DNA of 5,477 nucleotides. Origin: Kiritimatiellales bacterium (GTDB lineage: Bacteria; Verrucomicrobiota; Kiritimatiellia; Kiritimatiellales; Pontiellaceae). Below are positions 1 to 5,477 of the stretch, in pieces. The stretch covers positions 1-5,477 of the forward strand of contig JAUUYK010000085.1 in assembly GCA_030588285.1 (NCBI GenBank), written 5' to 3'. The notes beneath the pieces are model-generated. The model was not told the origin of the DNA. It was given only the letters and a program-made list of their open reading frames with translations, and searched no databases. The position numbers and the translations under genes are program-made. Every line of letters begins with the position of its first letter. Within the stretch, counting starts at the first letter, position 1.

Positions 1-1
1 A

Positions 2-157
2 ATGGAACACTTCGAGAAAAAAGTTTTTCGGCTCATGCGCATCGCCATTGGCCCCATTCAATTGGACGATCTAAAACTCGGCGAATGGCGAAGAGCAAAA
101 CCTGCAGAACTGAAATTTCTAAGGCAAGCTATCGCTGAAAAAAAGAATAAAGATTAA
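2..157 (+). CDS. Pseudouridine synthase, RluB/RsuA family, C-terminal end (5' partial)
   Basis: An open frame enters from the left edge and stops with TAA at 155-157, giving 51 visible codons. The visible part contains KKVFRLMRIAIGPIQLDDL followed by GEWR and PAELKFLRQAI. This resembles the end of the RsuA/RluB/RluE branch of rRNA pseudouridine synthases, where a segment of the form 'G.x.V.RL.RI.IGp..L..L..GewR.L...El..L' closes the catalytic domain. Those enzymes isomerise a uridine in 16S or 23S rRNA. The catalytic Asp and the S4 RNA-binding domain would lie upstream and are not visible, so the exact target (RluB, RluE or RsuA) cannot be chosen. An ATG happens to sit at positions 2-4, but in this family the segment is internal (the histidine-containing MEHF stretch normally precedes the conserved end), so I treat the gene as truncated by the window. 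The family call is by recognition of this short segment only. Confidence 0.8.
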   Translation: MEHFEKKVFRLMRIAIGPIQLDDLKLGEWRRAKPAELKFLRQAIAEKKNKD

Positions 158-164
158 ATTCACT

Positions 165-188
165 GCGGGTTCATTACTTAAAACCCGC
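165..188 (+). terminator. Probable intrinsic terminator of the pseudouridine synthase gene
   Basis: GCGGGTT (165-171) is perfectly complementary to AACCCGC (182-188), giving a 7-bp stem with a 10-nt loop that starts 7 nt after the upstream stop codon. It is followed by a T-rich but interrupted tract (190-206) rather than a clean U run, so termination may be moderate. It separates the upstream gene from the methionine control region. Confidence 0.55.
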
Positions 189-220
189 CTGTATTAATTT
201 ATATTTCAACCTGAACCCCC

Positions 221-248
221 TTGACTAAATCCCATAAAACAATACCTT
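221..248 (+). promoter_or_regulatory. Candidate sigma-70-type promoter for the metY-metX-yaaA operon
   Basis: TTGACT at 221-226 matches five of six bases of the -35 consensus. TACCTT at 243-248, after a 16-nt spacer, keeps the first, second and last bases of the -10 consensus. Transcription would start near 255, shortly before the 5' strand of riboswitch helix P1 (264), which is where a start is needed. The -10 match is weak, so the exact -10 is uncertain. Confidence 0.45.
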
Positions 249-263
249 ATTTCTCATTATATA

Positions 264-362
264 ACATTGAGAGTGGCGTAAGAGAACCGACCCAGTGATC
301 GCCCGGTAACCTAAAAATAGTACGGTGCCAAGGTCAGACTTTGTAGCGCAAAGTAACGATGT
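264..362 (+). promoter_or_regulatory. SAM-I (S-box) riboswitch aptamer upstream of metY
   Basis: The leader folds by hand into the SAM-I architecture. P1 is ACATTG 264-269 with CGATGT 357-362 (one G-U pair). P2a is GGCG 275-278 with CGCC 300-303. P3 is ACC 309-311 with GGT 324-326. P4 is ACTTTG 338-343 with CAAAGT 349-354. A pseudoknot joins GACC 289-292 in the P2 loop to GGTC 332-335. The conserved junction elements are in the right order: GAGAG after P1, CGGTAACC after P2a (family CGGCAACC), GGTGCCAA after P3, and GAT in the 3' strand of P1. These include the bases that contact S-adenosylmethionine in known SAM-I structures (the AA of the AACC element and UGC of GGTGCC). The presence of P4 inside P1 favours SAM-I over SAM-IV. 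The part of P2 beyond the kink-turn is unusual, with no GGG/CCC helix visible. The genes downstream, metY and metX, are classic targets. Expected effect: repression of the operon when SAM is abundant. Confidence 0.88.
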
Positions 363-363
363 G

Positions 364-441
364 TTCCCCTTACTAAACGGGAAAATGTTCGCTATCTTTC
401 CTCAGAGTCCCCTTGCCATTTTGCATATTAAAAAAAGGGAG
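364..441 (+). promoter_or_regulatory. Riboswitch expression platform and metY ribosome binding site
   Basis: Between the aptamer and metY there is no GC-rich hairpin followed by a U run, so a transcription terminator is not apparent and control of translation seems more likely. The ribosome binding site is AAAGGGAG, with GGGAG at 437-441 and 5 nt before the ATG at 447. The heptamer TCCCCTT occurs twice, at 365-371 and 408-414, and either copy could pair with AAGGG at 435-439. The first copy can instead form a local hairpin, TTCCC 364-368 with GGGAA 379-383. A competing pairing is GGAAA 380-384 with TTTCC 397-401. Which pairings switch with SAM cannot be decided by eye. Confidence 0.5.
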
Positions 442-446
442 TTGCA

Positions 447-1727
447 ATGAGTAAATTAGAAACGAAATGCCTACACGCCGGATACGAAACGGCCGAAGTA
501 ACCACCAAATCACACGCCGTGCCTCTTTATCGCACCGCAGCCTATCGCTTCGATAGCACGGAACATGCAGCCAATCTCTTTACTCTAAAAGAAATGGGAA
601 ACATCTACACCCGCCTAATGAATCCAACCACCGATGTGCTTGAACAGCGTGTTGCCGCCATGGAAGGTGGAGCAGCAGGACTTGCTGTTGCGTCCGGAAC
701 CAGCGCCATCTTTTACAGCATTATCAACCTCGCTAAATCCGGCGATGAAATTGTATCGGCTAACAACCTTTATGGAGGTAGTTACACCCAGTTTAATGAC
801 ATTCTTCCCTCCATGGGAATTAAGGTTAACTTTGTAGACCCAACCGATCCGAAAAACTTTGACGCCGCTATCACGGACAAAACCAAAGCCCTCTATTGCG
901 AAACCATTGGAAACCCTCTTTTGGACGTGGTTGATATCCAAGCCATCGCCGACATTGCACATGCGCACGGCCTTCCCCTCATTGTGGACAGCACTTTTTC
1001 CACCCCCGCACTAACCCGTCCGCTAGAACATGGCGCTGATATTGTAGTGCACTCCCTTACGAAATGGATGGGTGGACACGGAACAGGTATTGGCGGCATT
1101 GTTATTGATTCCGGAAAATTTGATTGGACCACCGGAAAACACCCCCTGCTCTCTGAGCCCGAACCAAGCTACTGGAATGTAAGTTTTGCTAACGATCTTG
1201 GCGACCTTGCCCCGCTCGCTTATATTCTGCGCATGCGCTTAATCCCGCTTCGCAATCTCGGGGCATGTATTGCTCCAGATAATTCATGGATGGCTTTGCA
1301 GGGTATTGAAACACTCGGCCTTCGCATGGAGCGTCACTCTAAAAATGGATTGGCCGTGGCTAAACATCTTCAGAATCATGACAAAGTGGAGTGGGTTCGT
1401 CATCCAGCTCTTAAAGGCGATCCATCGTATGAGTTAGCCCAGAAGTATCTTCCAAACGGAGCCGGAGGAATGGTTATTTTTGGAATCAAGGGCGGCGCCG
1501 AAGCCGGCAAGAAATTCATTGAGAGCCTCGAACTCTTCTCGCATTTAGCTAACGTCGGTGATGCGCGCAGCCTTGCGATTCACCCCTCCACCACAACACA
1601 TTCGCAACTCTCCGAAGAACAGCAGGCCGCAGGGCGTATTACCCCAGACCTAATTCGCCTTTCAGTTGGCCTTGAACATATCGACGATATTCTTATCGAT
1701 ATTGACCAAGCGCTAGCGGCGGTTTAA
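447..1727 (+). CDS. metY: O-acetylhomoserine sulfhydrylase (O-acetylhomoserine aminocarboxypropyltransferase), PLP-dependent
   Basis: The 426-residue protein has the full length expected for this branch of the Cys/Met metabolism PLP enzymes. It condenses O-acetyl-L-homoserine with sulfide to give L-homocysteine in the cytosol. Visible signatures in order: YTRLMNPT (54-61), whose Tyr and Arg bind cofactor phosphate from the neighbouring subunit in the family; SGTSA (83-87); NNLYGG with Tyr109, expected to stack on the PLP ring; DSTF with Asp181, expected to hold the pyridine nitrogen; HSLTKW with Lys206 as the Schiff-base lysine; and LIRLSVGLE with Arg404, expected to bind the substrate carboxylate. 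The long stretch after the active lysine (about 223-280), including the PEPSYW segment, is typical of sulfhydrylases rather than cystathionine gamma-synthases. The ATG at 447 has a good ribosome site (GGGAG) and follows a SAM-I riboswitch. metX, which makes its substrate, lies immediately downstream. Confidence 0.95.
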   Translation: MSKLETKCLHAGYETAEVTTKSHAVPLYRTAAYRFDSTEHAANLFTLKEMGNIYTRLMNPTTDVLEQRVAAMEGGAAGLAVASGTSAIFYSIINLAKSGDEIVSANNLYGGSYTQFNDILPSMGIKVNFVDPTDPKNFDAAITDKTKALYCETIGNPLLDVVDIQAIADIAHAHGLPLIVDSTFSTPALTRPLEHGADIVVHSLTKWMGGHGTGIGGIVIDSGKFDWTTGKHPLLSEPEPSYWNVSFANDLGDLAPLAYILRMRLIPLRNLGACIAPDNSWMALQGIETLGLRMERHSKNGLAVAKHLQNHDKVEWVRHPALKGDPSYELAQKYLPNGAGGMVIFGIKGGAEAGKKFIESLELFSHLANVGDARSLAIHPSTTTHSQLSEEQQAAGRITPDLIRLSVGLEHIDDILIDIDQALAAV

Positions 1728-1733
1728 TTAAAC

Positions 1734-1757
1734 AGCCCCCCCCCTTCCGGGGTGGCT
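1734..1757 (+). other. Intercistronic C9 hairpin between metY and metX
   Basis: AGCC (1734-1737) pairs with GGCT (1754-1757) and CCCC (1738-1741) pairs with GGGG (1749-1752), with one bulged T at 1753 and a 7-nt loop. The 5' arm lies in a run of nine C residues (1736-1744), so several registers of pairing are possible. No U run follows, so this is not a standard terminator. Likely roles are RNA stability or setting the metY to metX expression ratio. The metX ribosome site begins only 4 nt after the hairpin. Confidence 0.6.
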
Positions 1758-1770
1758 ATTGAAGGATACA

Positions 1771-2913
1771 ATGGAAGTAAAAACTCAATTCCACACCTAC
1801 GGAGAAACCGAAGGTTCCCGTCTTATTTTACACGACGGACAGCGCTTTGGCCCCATCACACTCGCCTACGAAACCTATGGCATGCTAAACGACGCCAAAG
1901 ACAACGCGATTCTCATTTTTCATGCCTTATCGGGATCACAGCACGTTTGCGGCTTTAACCCACACGTTCCAACCATTGGAGATCGATGGAATAGGGAATG
2001 CCAAACAGGCTGGTGGGACGATTTTGTCGGGGAAGGGAAAACCGTAGATACGGATCGTTTTTTTGTGATCTGCGTAAATTATTTCGGCGGATGCTACGGT
2101 AGCACCGGCCCGGGCTCTATTAACCCCGAAACGGGGAAAGAATATGGCGGCGATTTCCCGCAAATTTCGTTTAGCGACATTGTTGACTCTCAGCTCCCGC
2201 TCTTTGACCACTTAGATATTTCGACCTTCCATGCAGCCATCGGATCATCGCTCGGAGGTATGTTGGTGATGAATTTTTCGGCACGATATCCTGACCGGGT
2301 TAAACGCGTTATTCCGGTGGCCTGCGGCATTGAATCCACAACACTCACTCGGGTGCATAATCTCGAACAAATTCTGGCGATTGAGAACGATCCAAATTAT
2401 TGCAATGGACACTACTACGACGGCCCGGCCCCATTGCGCGGCCTCGCGCTTGCCCGCATGATTTCTCACAAAACCTTTGTCTCGCTTCAAGCAATGGAAG
2501 CGCGGATGACTGATAAATGCGAACAGGAACATGATGAATTTTCCTGGTACAAAATTCAGACCCCACTCGAATCCTATATCCTTCATCAAGGCCGGAAATT
2601 TTTACGGCGTTTTGATGCCAACACCTACCTGTACCTAATCGCGGGCTGGACGAACTATAACCTTGCACGGGATTTAAAGGCGACGGACTACAACGAAGTG
2701 TTCAAAAACTGCAAACACCAAGAATACCTTATCTTCAGCATTAATTCCGACTGCTGCTTCTATCCAGAAGAGCAGGAATACTTACGCGATAAATTAATTT
2801 CCGCCGAAATTAAAACCGAATTCATACCCATTACTTCCGAAAAAGGACACGACTCTTTTCTACTCGAACCGGAATTATATTCAAAATCGATCCGAACAAT
2901 GCTCGAAAAATGA
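1771..2913 (+). CDS. metX: Homoserine O-acetyltransferase, alpha/beta-hydrolase fold
   Basis: MetX transfers the acetyl group of acetyl-CoA to L-homoserine, making the O-acetylhomoserine used by MetY. The 380-residue product shows the family landmarks: LIFHALSGSQHVCG (48-61) near the oxyanion hole; GGCYGSTGPGSINP (106-119, where most relatives I recall have GPSS); the nucleophile elbow GSSLGG with Ser160; the GLALARMISHKTFVS segment (224-238) of the lid region; Asp327 in INSD preceding PEEQEYL; and His360 in GHDSFLLE. Ser160, Asp327 and His360 form the expected catalytic triad. I chose ATG 1771 because GAAGGA (1761-1766) lies just before it. An in-frame TTG at 1759 would add four residues, but any ribosome site for it would be buried in the GC hairpin. 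The gene follows metY by 43 nt and overlaps yaaA by 4 nt. Acetyl rather than succinyl specificity is inferred from family resemblance and from pairing with metY. Confidence 0.93.
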   Translation: MEVKTQFHTYGETEGSRLILHDGQRFGPITLAYETYGMLNDAKDNAILIFHALSGSQHVCGFNPHVPTIGDRWNRECQTGWWDDFVGEGKTVDTDRFFVICVNYFGGCYGSTGPGSINPETGKEYGGDFPQISFSDIVDSQLPLFDHLDISTFHAAIGSSLGGMLVMNFSARYPDRVKRVIPVACGIESTTLTRVHNLEQILAIENDPNYCNGHYYDGPAPLRGLALARMISHKTFVSLQAMEARMTDKCEQEHDEFSWYKIQTPLESYILHQGRKFLRRFDANTYLYLIAGWTNYNLARDLKATDYNEVFKNCKHQEYLIFSINSDCCFYPEEQEYLRDKLISAEIKTEFIPITSEKGHDSFLLEPELYSKSIRTMLEK

Positions 2914-3668
2914 TTATTCTTCTCTCCCCCTCAAAAAGTATGGATATGAAGACTTCACCGTGCTCTGACTTCACGCAACCCGCCTTCCTTAAGCAATCGA
3001 AACAATTAATTGCTACGGCTCGAGAATTTTCAAAATCCGAACTCATGGAATTTATGGGAATCAGCGAAAAATTGGCGGAATTAAATCACCAGCGGTTCAA
3101 GAACTGGTCCCAACCATTCACAACACATACGGCCAAACAGGCCGTATTTTCATTTACAGGCAATGTTTATGACGGGCTTGATGCAACCACGTTAAAAAAG
3201 TCCGACATAACCTTTTCGCAAAGTCATTTGCGGATTTTATCCGGCCTTTACGGTTTATTAAAACCACTGGACCTTATTCAACCCTATCGCCTTGAGATGG
3301 GACGACCTCTGCAAACAGACGAAGCGAAAAATCTCTACGAATTTTGGAAAGGTACTTTAACAGAAGAACTAAATAAAATGCAGGGCAAGGTTGTGATTAA
3401 TCTAGCGTCACAGGAATACGTCAAAGCCATCAATAAACGGACACTCAAAAAACAGATTATCTCGCCGGTCTTTAAAGACGAAAAAAATGGAACCTTTAAG
3501 ATCATCAGTTTCTACGCAAAAAAAGCCCGCGGATCCATGGCACGTTATCTCATTAAAAATAAGATAACCGATCTCGACAAACTAAACCACTTTGCGGTTG
3601 ATGGATATTATTATAACCCCGGCCTATCCTCTCCAACCACCCCAACTTTCACCCGAAAGAAGCAGTAA
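2910..3668 (+). CDS. yaaA: Peroxide stress protein YaaA (DUF328/UPF0246 family)
   Basis: The 252-residue length fits the family. Recognisable blocks are the N-terminal LLSPSKSMDM (4-13), then FTGNVYDGLDATTL, then FSQSHLRILSGLYGLLKPLD and IQPYRLEMG in the middle, NLASQEYVKAI (family NLASNEY), ISPVFKDEKNGTFKIISFYAKKARG run together with MARYLI, and a C-terminal FTRKKQ ending like the usual 'FTR' tail. In E. coli YaaA is induced by OxyR and protects against hydrogen peroxide, by limiting free intracellular iron and so Fenton damage; a DNA-binding fold has been described for the protein. Its start codon overlaps the metX stop as ATGA (2910-2913) and no strong Shine-Dalgarno precedes it, so translation is probably coupled to metX. 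This places it in the riboswitch-controlled transcript, an unexpected setting for a stress gene. The frame is intact. Confidence 0.92.
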   Translation: MIILLSPSKSMDMKTSPCSDFTQPAFLKQSKQLIATAREFSKSELMEFMGISEKLAELNHQRFKNWSQPFTTHTAKQAVFSFTGNVYDGLDATTLKKSDITFSQSHLRILSGLYGLLKPLDLIQPYRLEMGRPLQTDEAKNLYEFWKGTLTEELNKMQGKVVINLASQEYVKAINKRTLKKQIISPVFKDEKNGTFKIISFYAKKARGSMARYLIKNKITDLDKLNHFAVDGYYYNPGLSSPTTPTFTRKKQ

Positions 3669-3785
3669 TTTAGCCCCCCGGCAAGAACTCTTCGTGAGAT
3701 CTCCACCCAAATTCTTTAATTTTTAAATCTACTTTCGACTCATTGAAACGTTTAATTCCTCTGCTGGATAAGATATAAAGAAGCT
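3669..3785. other. Intergenic spacer after yaaA with weak candidate promoter
   Basis: This AT-rich 117-nt spacer contains a weak hairpin, AGAACTC (3684-3690) with GAGATCT (3696-3702), that has one A-A mismatch and a TTCGT loop. A T-rich patch follows only at 3718-3724, so a terminator for the yaaA operon is doubtful. A possible promoter is TTGAAA (3743-3748) with GATAAG (3767-3772) after 18 nt. Another -10-like element, TATAAA, is at 3774-3779. Neither is strong. They could drive the downstream ORF and phosphoesterase gene. Confidence 0.3.
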
Positions 3786-4073
3786 ATGAGTTTTGCGATT
3801 GCAAAGAAAAGATTACCTGTTATTTGCTTCGGCCGGGATCCAGAAGTTGATTCTCGTTATACGGCCGGCCCCATTTCAGGGTCGCTTAATATGACTGGAT
3901 TCATTCAAAACTGGTGGGATATAAATTTAAAATTGTGCACAAGGATTGAAAAAATAAGTAACTTATATTCTACACGCCACCCACACCTCTATGAGTACGC
4001 ATACTATTTTAATAAGCATATAAACGTGGCTTTAGCTTTAAATAAAGCTGACCGATTCTGGATTTTTAATTAA
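3786..4073 (+). CDS. Hypothetical small protein, no recognised family
   Basis: A 95-codon frame from ATG to TAA. I do not recognise the protein. It is soluble-looking, with no signal peptide or membrane segment. It is rich in aromatic residues (for example NWWD near 42-45, and several Tyr in YEYAYYF near 70-76) and has moderately basic N- and C-terminal parts. Codon choice differs from the neighbours, with several ATA, TTA and AGA/AGG codons, which metY rarely uses. The ribosome site before ATG 3786 is poor. An internal ATG at 3891 has AGGG (3878-3881) 9 nt before it and would give 60 residues. The main support for translation is the TAATG junction with the next gene, which has no Shine-Dalgarno of its own and may depend on ribosomes finishing this ORF. 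It could also be a chance frame in a leader region. Confidence 0.4.
   Translation: MSFAIAKKRLPVICFGRDPEVDSRYTAGPISGSLNMTGFIQNWWDINLKLCTRIEKISNLYSTRHPHLYEYAYYFNKHINVALALNKADRFWIFN
4034..4049 (+). other. Small AT-rich hairpin before the phosphoesterase start
   Basis: AGCTTT (4034-4039) and AAAGCT (4044-4049) form a perfect 6-bp stem with an AAAT loop, extendable by one A-T and one G-U pair outward. It lies inside the end of the small ORF and 23 nt before the next start codon. A role in translation coupling is only a guess, and such short stems occur by chance. Confidence 0.3.
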
Positions 4074-4795
4074 TGAAATATGCAATTTTAGGTGATATAC
4101 ATGCCAACCTTGAGGCGCTCAAGGCGGTTCTAAAGGACGCGGAAAAACAAGGTGCAACTCATTTTGCCTGCACAGGTGATGTGGTGGGATATAATGCCGA
4201 CCCCAAAGCCTGCCTTCAGATTATTCGAAGCATCAAATGTAAACTTGTTCAGGGGAATCACGACTATTACGCCGCCTGCAACGAACCAATGGAACTCTTT
4301 ACCCCTTTAGCTCAAAAAAGTATTCGATGGACGCGGAAGCATCTTTCTTCATTTGAACGAAAGCTCCTTCGTCAACTGCCGATGATTCTTGATATCGAAA
4401 ATTTCACCCTTGTTCATAGTTCACTAAGCAATCCGCACCGCTGGAATTATATTTTCAAACGTGAAGCCGCCGATATGAATTTTAGAAATCAGTTTAATCC
4501 GGTCTGTTTTTTTGGGCACACCCACGTTCCACTTGCTTTTGTGAAAGGAAAAACCATTGAAAAAGGATTTTTTAAAACGATAACCGTTAAGCCAGGATTC
4601 CAGTATCTGATTAATGTGGGAAGTGTCGGGCAACCCCGCGATCGGAACCCTAAATCAGCCTATGTAATCTATGATCTAGACGAGCAAAAAATAACGATGC
4701 GACGTGTGGAGTATGATATTAAAAAAACCCAACAAAAAATCAGAAAAGCAGGGCTTCCTTTTCGCAATGCGCTGCGTCTGGAAACCGGACGTTAA
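4073..4795 (+). CDS. Calcineurin-like metallophosphoesterase (YfcE/MJ0936-type)
   Basis: The 240-residue protein carries all metal-binding signatures of the two-metal phosphoesterase superfamily: GDIHAN (7-12, Asp8 and His10), GDVVGY (35-40, Asp36), GNHD (61-64, Asn62 and His63), a histidine in LVHSSL (His115), and GHTH (148-151). After these comes NVGSVGQPRD (181-190), typical of the bacterial subgroup whose structures show a compact single-domain enzyme. Substrates in this subgroup are diverse (phosphodiesters, phosphomonoesters, nucleotides), so none is assigned here. The protein starts directly at the first beta strand, as relatives do, which supports ATG 4073. That start overlaps the TAA of the preceding ORF (TAATG) and lacks a Shine-Dalgarno. 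The C-terminal tail (about 205-240) is strongly basic. The TAA stop lies inside TTAA, shared with the convergent gene. No secretion signal is present, so it is cytosolic. Confidence 0.9.
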   Translation: MKYAILGDIHANLEALKAVLKDAEKQGATHFACTGDVVGYNADPKACLQIIRSIKCKLVQGNHDYYAACNEPMELFTPLAQKSIRWTRKHLSSFERKLLRQLPMILDIENFTLVHSSLSNPHRWNYIFKREAADMNFRNQFNPVCFFGHTHVPLAFVKGKTIEKGFFKTITVKPGFQYLINVGSVGQPRDRNPKSAYVIYDLDEQKITMRRVEYDIKKTQQKIRKAGLPFRNALRLETGR

Positions 4796-5477
4796 GCCAG
4801 TTTTGCATTTAACAAAACGGTAGCAATTGCCAAATCACTCGATGTGCGGATTTTCATGTTCCCCGATCCTCCCTCAACCATATGAACTTCAGATGGTTTA
4901 CGAACATGTTCCGACTCATCATCGATAAGTTTAATCTCTTTTCCCTTCGTATCGAGAACCTTAGTTAACACATCAAATTTAAAGGCTTGCGGTGTTTGCG
5001 CGACCCAAACCGTATTGCGTTCCAGTGTTTTTGCAACCTTCATGCCTTTGGGAACCGACTTTACGGCATCTGTAATTTTATGCGCTGCAATAGCGCACCC
5101 GTACCGTTTTGCTGATTTAACCGTATCGGCCACCAACTCTTTTGTTACAAATGGCCGAGATGCTTCCTGAATTACCACAACAGAAGCCGGGGTAGGCATT
5201 TTTGATAAAACGGTGCGCATAGTACTCAAACGATTTGCCCCACCGATCACCACACCACAAACTTTGGTACATCCATATCTTTTGATGGCATGCGCCGTGG
5301 CGTTAACCCGATCTTTTCCAACCGCAATTATAATCTGATCTATCGCCGAAGATTTTTGAAAGGTCATGAGCGTATGAATAAGTATCGGGGTATTCCCCAA
5401 ACTTAAAAACGCAGCATCGGTTCCCTGAGCAATTTCTTCTTCTTTTCCGCAAGCGATGATAACTCCCAATGTACTCA
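4792..5477 (-). CDS. IspD-like 2-C-methyl-D-erythritol 4-phosphate cytidylyltransferase homologue with degenerate N-terminal motif (start at or beyond window edge)
   Basis: The product is about 225-228 residues, the usual IspD length. IspD joins CTP to methylerythritol phosphate in the MEP isoprenoid pathway. Family features (numbered from the TTG at 5469): LGNTPILIHTL (24-34), GGANR with Arg80 (family GGxxR), EASRPFV (102-108, family DAARP), TLERNTVWVAQTPQAF (148-163), IDDESE (182-187) and GNMKI with Lys206 (family NIKxT). However, the N-terminal nucleotide loop, normally AAGxGxRM followed by PKQ, reads ACGKEEEIA then TDAA here. The conserved Arg and Lys that hold the CTP phosphates are therefore absent. 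TTG 5469 could be a start, but the frame stays open to the edge and the base pair at 5476-5477 fits an NTG start there, giving (M)STLGVIIA, a typical beginning. Either a divergent enzyme or an inactive paralogue; gene symbol withheld for that reason. Confidence 0.75.
   Translation of the reverse strand, partial: STLGVIIACGKEEEIAQGTDAAFLSLGNTPILIHTLMTFQKSSAIDQIIIAVGKDRVNATAHAIKRYGCTKVCGVVIGGANRLSTMRTVLSKMPTPASVVVIQEASRPFVTKELVADTVKSAKRYGCAIAAHKITDAVKSVPKGMKVAKTLERNTVWVAQTPQAFKFDVLTKVLDTKGKEIKLIDDESEHVRKPSEVHMVEGGSGNMKIRTSSDLAIATVLLNAKLA

Noticed and set aside
260..265. TATAAC as the -10 element for the metY promoter
   Set aside because: It overlaps the 5' strand of riboswitch P1, so a transcript starting after it would lack part of the aptamer. 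No good -35 lies 17 nt upstream.
264..362. Assignment of the leader as SAM-IV or a T-box
   Set aside because: A P4 hairpin lies inside P1, as in SAM-I and not SAM-IV. No T-box specifier stem or T-box bulge sequence is seen.
615..1132. Minus-strand open frames across metY (615-968 and 893-1132)
   Set aside because: They lie opposite a complete, motif-rich metY, have no recognisable protein features, and read as shadows of its codon pattern.
1759..1770. TTG at 1759 as the metX start (adds four residues)
   Set aside because: ATG 1771 has GAAGGA just upstream, whereas any ribosome site for the TTG would be locked in the GC hairpin 1734-1757.
1936..2668. Minus-strand open frames across metX (1936-2211, 2245-2589, 2345-2668)
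   Set aside because: They are antisense to an intact metX with all catalytic residues, overlap one another, and have no family-like sequence.
3684..3724. Intrinsic terminator after yaaA
   Set aside because: The stem is short with an internal mismatch, and the T-rich patch is about 15 nt away, so it does not meet the usual form.
3830..3870. GGCCGG/CCGGCC inverted repeat in the small ORF as an operator or insertion remnant
   Set aside because: Only 6 bp per arm with a 28-nt loop, no flanking target duplication, and no transposase sequence nearby.

Overview
The window is ordinary bacterial chromosome of moderate GC with tightly packed genes. No mobile element, CRISPR array, tRNA or rRNA was seen. 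Gene content (RluB/RsuA-type pseudouridine synthase, MetY, MetX, YaaA, an IspD-like protein) indicates a free-living-type bacterium. A SAM-I riboswitch outside its classic Gram-positive hosts, together with an IspD-like gene, would be compatible with a PVC-group relative or a similar lineage, but the sequence does not settle the phylum.

Region by region: (1) 2-157, the 3' end of a pseudouridine synthase, followed by a probable terminator at 165-188. (2) 221-441, the control region of the methionine genes: a candidate promoter, a SAM-I riboswitch aptamer (264-362) whose helices P1, P2a, P3, P4 and pseudoknot can be drawn by hand, and an expression platform with two copies of an anti-Shine-Dalgarno-like heptamer. 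(3) 447-3668, a probable three-gene operon: metY (O-acetylhomoserine sulfhydrylase), a C9-containing hairpin, metX (homoserine O-acetyltransferase), and yaaA (peroxide-stress protein) joined to metX by an ATGA overlap. (4) 3669-4795, a short spacer, an unrecognised 95-codon ORF, and a calcineurin-like metallophosphoesterase joined to it by a TAATG stop-start. (5) 4792-5477, on the opposite strand, an IspD-like nucleotidyltransferase whose N-terminal CTP-binding signature is degraded. Its stop codon shares the palindrome TTAA with the stop of the phosphoesterase.

How the genes work together: MetX acetylates homoserine and MetY replaces the acetyl group with sulfide to give homocysteine, the direct sulfhydrylation route to methionine. 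The riboswitch would reduce expression when S-adenosylmethionine is plentiful. YaaA, which limits iron-driven oxidative damage in Escherichia coli, appears to be co-transcribed and so would come under the same control.

The observations most worth a second look are the riboswitch with its non-canonical P2 and unclear output mechanism, the yaaA coupling, and the IspD-like protein that has lost key N-terminal residues.
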